Part shown: positions 56,312-64,000 of the stretch, piece after piece | Position numbering within the stretch: position 1 is the first letter of the stretch | Layout of the letters: each line of letters opens with the position of its first letter | NCBI GenBank assembly: GCA_030998225.1 | Contig: JAPYXD010000553.1 | Span: 5,704,001-5,768,000, forward strand | Source of the DNA: Diplolepis rosae | Lineage: Eukaryota; Arthropoda; Insecta; Hymenoptera; Diplolepididae | Direction: 5' to 3' | Length of the DNA stretch: 64,000 nt | Notes under the pieces: model-generated | Told to the model about the DNA's origin: nothing | The model's database searches: none | What the model saw: the letters and a program-made list of their open reading frames with translations, nothing else | Position numbers and translations under genes: made by a program

Positions 56312-56854
56312 AGCCAACTACACCTTACAACCGTCAAAATTCCCATTATAGAACAGGAAGAGGGTACCATCAAACATATTATACCTATCCCTTATCCTAT
56401 CCAAAACCTATATTTTACAGTAATTCCCGACCATGACTATTTAATAAAATTTAGAGACTCATATGTAATTACTGACAAGGAAACAATAAATAAATGTACG
56501 ACGATAAACGAATATAAAATTTGCGAAAGAAGCCAACCAAACCTTAGGCTGACTGACAGTGAAACATGCGAAGCTACGATATTCAAGCGATACTAAGAGA
56601 ACAAATGTAAAACTTCAACAACTATGGATTGGTTAAGCTACTTAGGTTACGCAGCGCTAGGATTAGGATCAGCCTATGTTCTGTACAGATTAGGAATACT
56701 CGAATTCATACAAAAGTGTATGCCCAAAAAACTCTGTATATTCTGTGTAAAAACAAAGGTAACAACGCCGACGAACGTCGTCACGTACAATTCTAGCTTG
56801 CAACCCTTGGTGATCACCGAAATACCAAAAGTAAGGAGGGTAAGAATTTATTAA
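56312..56854 (+). pseudogene. env-like remnant of provirus B
   Basis: Frames with a stop at about 56594 encode a short ectodomain fragment (NEYKICERSQPNLRLTDSE) followed by a membrane protein end. A single hydrophobic helix (LSYLGYAALGLGSAYVLYRL, about 56630-56690) and a cytoplasmic tail KLCIFCVKTKV with CxxC are present. The larger ectodomain retained in provirus A (18999-19415) is missing here, so this copy has an internal env deletion. Only membrane-anchor parts are open (56624-56854). Confidence 0.7.
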
Positions 56855-56887
56855 ATTAAGAGACTAATTTATGTCTAAAAAGGGGAG

Positions 56888-57110
56888 TGTTACCAGGCCA
56901 TATGATGACCTCCTTCCCCCAGGTTTAGTTACCCATATATGTAGAGGTTGATGACCTCCCCCTCCTAGGTTTAGCTGTTTATATATGTATAGGTTCAGGC
57001 AGGCCTCGTCAGTTCTTCTCTAAAATTTCTCACGAATAAACACATACAAAGTGACATCAGTTTGATGTCACTACCTTTAAAAATTAGAAAGTTTAGTTTT
57101 CACTATAACA
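56888..57110 (+). repeat. 3' LTR of provirus B
   Basis: Preceded by the purine tract AAAAAGGGGAG. Confidence 0.92.
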
Positions 57111-57219
57111 ATATGGTCAAAGATATAAATTATTTGATTGAAGGCAGAAATTTATTTGATTCGAACAAATATTTATTTGGTCCAAAGATATTTTGTTTGT
57201 ATCAAAAAAATTTTGTTTC

Positions 57220-57820
57220 ATTAAGGTAGTTTTTATCCACGAAAAGTAAACCTCAGGCAAAAATAGATAATTTTGCTTTCAAGAATAACAATATTATTAT
57301 TGAAGGGCTATTTTGGAAGAGAAAAGATTAATTTCCATGAAAAAAATTTGAAATACAGGAAAATAATTTTATTAATAAATTTTATTTTTGCCCCAACTTT
57401 TTTTCTTATCGCTTCTTACCAAATTTAAAAAAATTATGCGATTCTAATAAATCATGAATCACTTTTTCAGAGAAAAGATTTCCCACAACTTAACCATTTC
57501 CAATTTTCGAAAATGAATAAATTATTATCAAATTCAGCAATTTGTTTATAAAAATTTCGTTTTGGAAAATGTTTTTTTATTGGTTTCAGCCATTAAAGAA
57601 TATATTTTTATAAATCAGAAACGGTGAAGTTGTGGGAAATCTTTTCTCTGACAAAATGATTCATGATTTATTAGAATCGCATAATTTTTTAAAATTTGGT
57701 AAGAAGCGATAAGAAAAAAAGTTGGGTCCAAAATAAAATTTATTAATAAAATTATTTTTCTGTGTTTTAAATTTTTTTTATGGAAATAATCTTTTCTCTT
57801 TCAAAATAGCCCTTCAATAA
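57220..57820. repeat. Foldback element, second member, interrupted
   Basis: Same family as 15640-16613 (shared TTATTAATAAATTTTATTTTTG and CAGAAACGG(C/T)GAAGTTGTGGG). The right arm breaks at TCAATAATAA (57823) and a short further piece (AATATTGCTATTCTTAAAGG) resumes at 61217 after the inserted transposon. Confidence 0.85.
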
Positions 57821-57823
57821 TAA

Positions 57824-58322
57824 CACAGGCACACAAAAAAAACCAAGTCTCTGATATTTGAACGCGACACATATGTTCCCATGTAATTTGATCCGCTGAT
57901 CACGAATCCGCGGTCCAATTGACCCCATGACGTCTGGGTCAAGGGCATTTGAAGGTCAAAATTGAACACACACATTTGAGTTGAAAAAAATGACTAATCT
58001 TTATGTTTTTTGGGTCGCTGAATAATAATTCGAGGTCGGTTTGACCTCAAGTAGTAAAGGTCAAGGTCATTTGAAGGTCAAACGTGTTTATTTTGGAAAT
58101 AATGCATTTTTGACTGCAGATTCTGAAAGACCGGAAAATTTTACGTCCAAAACTGTATTTTTTAATTTTTTTAATATGATCCAAAGGTCATTTCAAGGTC
58201 ATTATAAGTGGTGATGTGGAGAATCAATTTAATCACTGCAAAAATACGAAAATATGATTTCCTTTACCTAAACTACTGTGGTAATATATTTTGGTGGTTG
58301 CTGGATCAGAATACGAGGTCTT
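57824..58322 (+). repeat. Left ~500-bp TIR with AGGTCA half-sites
   Basis: Contains seven AGGTCA words on either strand, including TCAAGGTCA at 58061 and TTCAAGGTCA at about 58191. Its inverted partner is 60717-61213. Confidence 0.92.
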
Positions 58323-58545
58323 TTTACCCCATCACACCTGGGTCAAGGGCATTTGAAGGTCGAAATTGGGAAAAATATCGTTTTAGTGGAATAAACTACT
58401 TATCATTATGTTTTTTGGTTCGCCGAATTCGAATTTGAGGTCGGTTTGATCTCAAGCTGTGAAGGTCAAGCTCATTTTAAGGTCAAACTTGTTTATTTTG
58501 AAAAGAAACTGCATTTTTGACTCCAGATTCTGAAAGAACGGAGTA
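57930..58545 (+). repeat. Subterminal duplication in the transposon left end
   Basis: The block CTGGGTCAAGGGCATTTGAA ... TTTTTGACTGCAGATTCTGA (57946-58128) recurs with changes at about 58340-58540. Confidence 0.75.
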
Positions 58546-58670
58546 GTATCTATCAGTAATACCTATCTTGTGTCAGCACCCAGGGCACCTCCACGTGGTG
58601 ACGGCGGAAACGGCTTTGTTTTTCTTGTTTGTTTTCCGGCTAAGCCCTGGGGTGAAGGCATGACGCTGTC

Positions 58671-60630
58671 ATGGCTGGCACAGGAAAGTCTACGATGCAG
58701 GGTCTTGGATGCCCAGTATCGGCGGTTGGTCAGGGTGAGCAAGCGGGCCCGCAATCATCGTCATCAAGTGACCGCAGCTCTTTACTAGTTGGTGACTTGG
58801 CTAATAAGGAGTATGATGCTACAAGAAGAATTGAAGATGCTGCAAGCCACTTTTGTGGCACTGATAAAAATATTTTTTGTTACGTTTGCGGGAAATATGA
58901 AGTAAGCAAATATCGTAGGTCAATGAATAAAAAATGTACAGATATATATGAGAAATGTTATAAAAAAAAACTTTCTGTTCAAAATTCAACGTTTGCTCCA
59001 GAAACTATTTGCTGCTCTTGTTTTAATATGCTTATCCGATGGGATAAAACCAGAAATGATAAAATTTTGAAATATACTTCACCAGTAATATGGTCAATAC
59101 CTGAATCCGAGAAAGATTGTTATTTTTGCAATACCAATGTTAAAGGATTCAACGTTAAAACAAAGTCACAGATATCATACGCACTAGTATCTTCCGTTGT
59201 ACCAGAAAAATCTAGGGTAGAGTGTGCTGACGAAAAAATGGATACGAGTCCATCAATGAATGAAGCTTCAACGAGTAAAGAAACTGATAGGGAGGAATGG
59301 TTTGACAGTGTAGAAGAATCTCTCGATAGCTCCGACCAAGATGATCATGAAGAAGAATATGTTCCAAAATTGAGGGAGGAAAAAAATAAACCTGTAAAAC
59401 TATTCAATCAAGAAAGTTTAAGTAATTTTATCAGGGATATGGGGCTTCCTAAAGATGCTTCTGAATACATGGCCGCTGTGTTGAAAAATCGAGGAATGCT
59501 TGAACGGGGAACGAAGTCATCAGTCTACAGAAATAGAGAAAAACAATTCCGTCAATATTTCAAGAAAGACGAAGAAGGCACTCTGGTATATTGCACAGAT
59601 GTTTTAGGTTTGATGAACGAAATGAAAGAAGGTATTTATGTTCCTGAAGAATGGAGATTGTTTATAGATTCCTCAAAACGGAGTCTGAAGGCAGTGCTTC
59701 TCAATAATGGAAATGGGTACGCAAGTCTACCTTTAGCGCACTCAACGCAATTGAAAGAAAGTTACGAAAATGTGGAATACGTATTGGATAAAATACGATA
59801 TAAAGAACATAATTGGCAGATTTGTGGCGATCTAAAAATAATAACGATTCTTCTTGGTCAACAGTCAGGATTTACAAAGTATCCCTGCTTCCTATGTTTA
59901 TGGGATAGTAGAGATCGCGAAAACCATTATGTAAAAAAATTGGCAATCAAGAGCACAACTAGTTCCTGGAAGTTACAATATACTGAAACTGCCTTTAGTT
60001 GATCCCTCAAAAGTTTTACTTCCGCCTCTTCACATAAAACTTGGGCTGATGAAACAGTTTGTCAAAGCGTTGGATAAAGGTGAAAAATGTTTTAAGTACT
60101 TAGTGGAGCGATTCCCTCGATTAAGTGAAGCGAAGTTGAAGGAAGGGATATTCGATGGACCTCAAATCCGTAAAATGTTTAACGATGAAAAATTCATTGA
60201 TACCATGAATGACTTAGAGAAAGCTGCATGGCTCAGTTTCCGAGATGTTTGTCAGAACTTTTTGGGAAATAACAAAAGCGATGACTACAAAACTATTGTA
60301 GCAAATATGATAAGAAACTATAAGTGTTTGGGATGTTTGATGAGTCACAAAGTTCATTTTATGGATGCTCATCTCAGCTATTTCCCTGATAACTTGGGAG
60401 ATTACAGCGAAGAACAAGGGGAACGGTTCCATCAAGATCTGAAAGAGGCTGAAACTAGATGGCAAGGGAAATGGGACGTAAATATGTTGGCGGACTACTG
60501 TTGGTTACTGAAAAGAGATCGAGTGTCAGATGATGAAGAAGATGACGAGAGCGCAAAAAGAATTAGAAATCCGCTACACAGATCCTTCGAAAGTAAAAGA
60601 AAGCGTTATAGAAGAAAAAACAATAGCTAA
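58671..60630 (+). pseudogene. Transposon protein with N-terminal CxxC pairs, candidate DDE transposase, one frameshift
   Basis: About 640 residues over two frames. Residues ~65-165 hold zinc-binding pairs (FCYVCGKYEV, ICCSCFNML, DCYFCNTNV) around a basic segment, a likely DNA-binding domain. An acidic stretch (EESLDSSDQDDHEEEY, ~220) follows. The conserved core is EEWRLFIDSSKRSLKAVLL, HNWQICGDLKIITILLGQQS, YPCFLCLWDSRDRENHY, then in the second frame LPPLHIKLGLMKQFVKALDK, NLGDYSEEQGERFHQDLKEA and LADYCWLLKRDR. I recall this as a family of unnamed repeat-associated proteins in arthropods. The D of IDSSK or CGDLK, the D of WDSR and the E of EEQGERF are plausible catalytic acids, but this is my inference. 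A one-base shift near 59945-59958 breaks the frame before LVDPSK; no other stop was seen. The true start is uncertain: the first ~35 residues may be non-coding leader. Confidence 0.7.
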
Positions 60631-60716
60631 GTCTCATATTTATAGTTCGGCAGAGATTCAGTGCTTTTTTTTACCTTGATGGGGCGACCCTTATCTTGTC
60701 CTTGAGGAGACAGACG

Positions 60717-61213
60717 AACCTTGTATTCTGGTTCAACGATCACCAAAATATATTACCGCAATAGTTTAGGTGAAGGGAACCATATTTTCGTATTTTTGCA
60801 GTGATTAAATTGATTCTCCACATCACCACTTATAATGACCTTGAAATGACCTTTGGATCATATTAAAAAAATTAAAAAATACAGTTTTGGACGTAAAATT
60901 TTCCGTTCTTTCAGAATCTGCAGTCAAAAATGCATTATTTCCAAAATAAACACGTTTGACCTTCAAATGACCTTGACCTTTACTACTTGAGGTCAAACCG
61001 ACCTCGAATTATTATTCAGCGACTCAAAAAACATAAAGATTAGTCATTTTTTTCAACTCAAATGTGTGTGTTCAATTTTGACCTTCAAATGCCCTTGACC
61101 CAGATGTCATGGGGTCAATTGGACCGCGGATTCGTGATCAGCGGATCAAATTACATGGGAACATATGTGTCGCGTTCAAATATCAGAGACTTGGTTTTTT
61201 TTGTGTGCCTGTG
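60717..61213 (-). repeat. Right ~500-bp TIR of the unplaced transposon
   Basis: Inverted copy of 57824-58322, ending GTGTGCCTGTG. Confidence 0.92.
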
Positions 61214-61238
61214 TAATATTGCTATTCTTAAAGGCAAA

Positions 61239-61338
61239 ATTCCCAGTAAAATTGTGAGAAAAGGAAATTCTAACAATATCCTCAAAAGAGGGCACAAAAA
61301 GTAATTGTTTCATTTGAAATATTTCATTAAATGCAATT
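61239..61338. repeat. 100-bp inverted repeat, right copy (partner 50037-50136)
   Basis: Contains GTGAGAAAAGGAAATTCTAA and CAATATCCTCAAAAGAGGGC, complementary to the left copy. Confidence 0.85.
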
Positions 61339-61640
61339 TATTTATTTATTCATCTTATTATAAATCAATTCGTTTGAGTTTTTTTGGCAAACATTGATCT
61401 AATTTTTTTTCAGAAAAGTGTGGAATTATTACTTTTTTAATAAGAAAATACAAGAACTAGCCATAAATTACAATGAGATTTTAAAAAATTCTGACTAGTG
61501 TGAGTCAAACAAATATTTCAGATATTACAAATTATTGAGCTTCGGACAACTTTCTTCTTTAAATTTTCAAAAAAATTTTCTGTAAACATTGAGCTTAAAA
61601 AAAGGAGAAGACTTCAACATTTGAACTGGTAAGATATTGA
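61339..61640. other. AT-rich spacer, no gene seen
   Basis: No recognisable feature. Confidence 0.35.
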
Positions 61641-61854
61641 TTTAAGGGTAAGTGATACTTTACCTTGAAAGCAATTTAGTTTACACAGTTATTTTTCCAC
61701 AATTTTGAATTTTTCAAAAAAATAATAGTGCCGAGACGTAAAGAAAATTAACACTGACGTCTGTGCACTATTATTTTTTTGAAAAATTAAAAATTGTGGA
61801 AGAACAACTGTGTAAACTAAATTGTCTTATGGCAAAGTATCACATGCTCTTAAG
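61641..61854. repeat. 214-bp hairpin
   Basis: Inverted arms start TTTAAGGGTAAGTGATACTT and contain AGTTTACACAGTT, with loop around 61735-61765 (containing GACGTAAAG / CTGACGTC). No coding capacity. Confidence 0.8.
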
Positions 61855-62049
61855 TCTAAATTTTCAATTAACTAATTAATTTAAAATTTTATTTTTATAA
61901 TAATTGTCAACCCGTCGTACTAGGGACGTTTTCTGAGGGGAATTAAAAGAGGTTCACTAGGACAATAATTTCGCGGACTCTCAAGGAAATCGGAGACAAA
62001 AAGTTTTAGGCGGATACACATGATTCATTTTTCCCCATATATCCATTCC

Positions 62050-62450
62050 CGAAATGAAGTTCTGCCAAGTACATAGTTATAAAACTTCCCGATGAGGGCA
62101 TGTGTGTTCCACGGGTGCAAAATGGCGACGTCTAATGCACGATGCTTATAAACCGTTGATGCCGCCATTTTGCACTCAGGGAACACATGTGCCCTCATCG
62201 GGAAGTTTCCTAACTAAGTACTTGGCAGAACTTCATTTCGTGTTTTGTGAAGTACGGCCATAAGAGATTGGTCTCCTTATATCTAGTCTCCATGAGATTA
62301 TTATAAACCGTGGATGCCGCCATTTTGCACCCAGGGAACACACGCTCCCTCATCGGGAAGTTTCCTAACTAAGTACTTGGCAGAACTTCATTTCGTGTTT
62401 TATGAAGTACGGCCATAAGAGATTGGTCTCCTTATATTTAGTCTCCATGA
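62050..62450. repeat. Hairpin plus 155-bp tandem duplication
   Basis: 62050-62240 is an inverted repeat (CGAAATGAAGTTCTGCCAAG and its complement). Its right half with extra sequence (62146-62295) is repeated directly at 62301-62450, period 155 bp, with few changes. Words CCGCCATTTTGCAC and CCCTCATCGGGAAG are shared by all copies. Confidence 0.85.
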
Positions 62451-63234
62451 CGTACTCCAAAGGAGGAATGCTCGGTCGTATAGACAGGTCTGGCATCTCC
62501 CGTGGTGGGGGATGTTCCCTTATTGTGGTCAGAATGTTTCATATTTTTGCCACGGACAGCGCTAGTATCGAGTAGTGGCCCGAATGACTGCACCGTAGCA
62601 TGCACTGTAAAAGTGTCAATGAAGTTTACCACGAGAATCATGGGTAATAAAAATACCAGTGATAATCGCTGGAAATTTACGGAAGTAATGTAAAATTGCA
62701 TTGAAATGGTAAAATTACCACGAAGCAACTCAGAGGCTATGTAATTGTACAATCGCTTTGTAAAATTCCAGTTTCAAATGTGAAAACGGGTTTGCGCATG
62801 CGCTCCAGCATACCCGGATAATTCAAATCACAGAATTCAATTTTTTTGTTTCCCTTAAATCTTGAAATAAAAGAATAGTTCATATAAAAGGAAAATTTTT
62901 TATTTATATTTGAAATAACAAAAATGTAATAAAATAGAAGGTAATCTTTTTATAATTGAAGGGCTCAATGCAAGGGTTTCTGGCCCGCTCCGCCGAGTCC
63001 GATTGAGTATGATGTATAACGAATATACATTATACATAATACATAACAAATCTATTTTGTTAATAAGAATAGTGAAGTATTTCTTTTTTTTGAGTTCTCA
63101 GCAGAACACATTATGTAATAAGTTTTTCAAATTTTTTCACAAGAAGTAAAAAAAAAGGATTGAAATTTACAATTCTGAAAAAACGACTTCATGGTCAGCA
63201 TTTTAATATGGTAAGTGATGCAAATATTTGCCTC
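62451..63234. other. Spacer, no gene supported
   Basis: Short frames (62438-62752 minus, 62502-62693 plus) overlap on opposite strands and show no domain. A (TATACATAATACATA)-like AT stretch lies near 63030. Confidence 0.35.
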
Positions 63235-63365
63235 CCTTATGAAAAAGAAGTATTGGTAAGTATTGGATCCAATACTAGTTTTGCGAAAAAGTATATGATT
63301 TCTAATACTTATTCGCGAAAAAAGTATTAGATCTAATACTTACTAATACTTCTTTTTCATAAGGG
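63235..63365. repeat. 131-bp hairpin
   Basis: Inverted arms start CCCTTATGAAAAAGAAGTAT and end with its complement. The word AGTATTGGATC(C)AATACT and GTATTAGATCTAATAC form additional small palindromes inside. Confidence 0.82.
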
Positions 63366-64000
63366 CTAAAAAAAACATGCACAATGAAATTTACAAGTTT
63401 CGAAAATTAAAATTGAAAACTTCGTTTTTCAGAAGACAGGGAGCAACTCAATCTAATTCCGCTAGCGGGCCAGACATTACATCCATTTTTTCCATTCGGC
63501 GCCTCTATTGCGCTAAGCTTACCCCTTCAGCGATCAAGATGAAGATTTTTCATATTTCACAAAGGAGATTCATACATTCTTCGAATCCGTTTTTGGTTTC
63601 AAAGTTCGCTGAAATACATATGTCCCATTAAATTTTCGCAGTTGAAGTGTATTATTAATATAAAAGAATAATAAAATAATTATTAAATTATTAATAATGT
63701 AATTATGAACTTGAACTTAACTTAAACTTACAATTTCTTAAGTAACTTTTACACTTGCTGTGAAGACCATACATAACCTCATATATGTCACGAATGGTAA
63801 CACTGCAAAGTCCCAGAACAGCATTATCCTGTGTTACGGCCTAAAACGCATAGAAATCATGTCAACCGTGTTGACTCTCGTTTTAGGTCAACGCTCACGC
63901 GCTATAACCTAGAATACGCCCTAAATGACGTGGAACGATCGCTAGGAATTAACCACAGACGTAAGGGTAGACAACTTAGTAAATTTGAATTCAAAAGAAT
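63366..64000. other. Right edge, no gene supported
   Basis: An 84-codon frame at 63377-63631 shows no domain. A TAATAAT-rich stretch lies at 63650-63710. Confidence 0.35.

Larger units (their letters stand above)
50394..57110 (+). mobile_element. Provirus B: errantivirus-like LTR element, 6.7 kb
   Basis: LTRs of 223 bp (50394-50616, 56888-57110) start TGTTACCAGGCC and end ATAACA, with TSD ATAT (50390-50393, 57111-57114). I count about 11 differences between the LTRs (about 5%), so it is older than the Gypsy element at 33 kb. Gag, pol and a short env-like membrane remnant are present with frameshifts and stops. Confidence 0.93.
57824..61213 (+). mobile_element. 3390-bp TIR transposon of unplaced family, TSD TAA
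   Basis: Ends CACAGGCACAC are flanked by TAA (57821-57823, 61214-61216). The other foldback copies give the empty site (CAATAATAATATTG), which proves a 3-bp duplication. Terminal repeats are about 500 bp (57824-58322 and 60717-61213) and almost identical. One protein-coding region lies between (58671-60630). The CACAG start and 3-bp duplication would suit CMC (CACTA-like) or PIF/Harbinger elements, but I see neither transposase. Confidence 0.9.

Noticed and set aside
63377..63631. 84-codon frame at the right edge
   Set aside because: No domain and overlaps low-complexity DNA beside a hairpin.

Overview
This is an AT-rich piece of an animal nuclear genome, almost certainly an insect and perhaps a hymenopteran. 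The clues are mariner, pogo and Ty3/Gypsy elements of insect type, multi-exon genes with GT/AG splice sites, and one recognisable host exon. Nothing prokaryotic is present. Most of the 64 kb is mobile DNA, much of it nested.

Host gene. The clearest host sequence is the first coding exon of heparan-sulfate 6-O-sulfotransferase (27749-28181, minus strand). It ends at a canonical splice donor inside the PAPS-binding motif. No later exon is visible at lower coordinates, so 1-27748 is probably a transposon-filled first intron. 28.2-33.1 kb would then be upstream DNA. A GC/CpG-richer stretch at about 43.9-49.0 kb may be another host 5' region, but no protein is recognisable there.

0-27.7 kb. Two decayed mariners of one family (1454-2739 and 24375-25265), another deleted mariner (156-602) and a third transposase relic (4187-4760) lie here. 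Provirus A, an errantivirus-like LTR element, is split into a 5' part (4866-7417) and a 3' part (18814-20605). Between the parts sits an 11.4-kb DNA transposon (7418-18813) with about 187-bp terminal inverted repeats and a split MULE/NOF-like transposase gene. That transposon in turn holds several long palindromic (foldback) elements, a TA-flanked MITE and a back-to-back pair of tRNA-like sequences. A nearly complete pogo/Tigger-like element follows at 20837-23769.

28-50 kb. A 1.1-kb inverted-repeat element with internal tandem repeats (30531-31626) precedes a very young Gypsy element (33163-42682; LTRs of 1046 bp with one difference seen, TSD ATAA). The Gypsy element has a tRNA-Pro-type primer site, a gag with three zinc knuckles, a likely -1 frameshift site, a pol that has lost its RT active site, and a macro-domain-like region before integrase.

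50-64 kb. Provirus B (50394-57110, TSD ATAT, LTRs about 5% diverged) is a relative of provirus A. Next to it, a foldback element is interrupted by a 3390-bp transposon (57824-61213, TSD TAA) with about 500-bp inverted repeats and one zinc-binding protein family I cannot place in a transposon superfamily. The repeats carry many AGGTCA half-sites. Provirus B and this cluster lie between two inverted 100-bp repeats 11 kb apart. Small hairpins fill the right end.

The best candidates for something undescribed are the 57.8-61.2 kb transposon, the 11.4-kb transposon with a peptidase-like C-terminal exon, and the macro-like module shared by the LTR elements.
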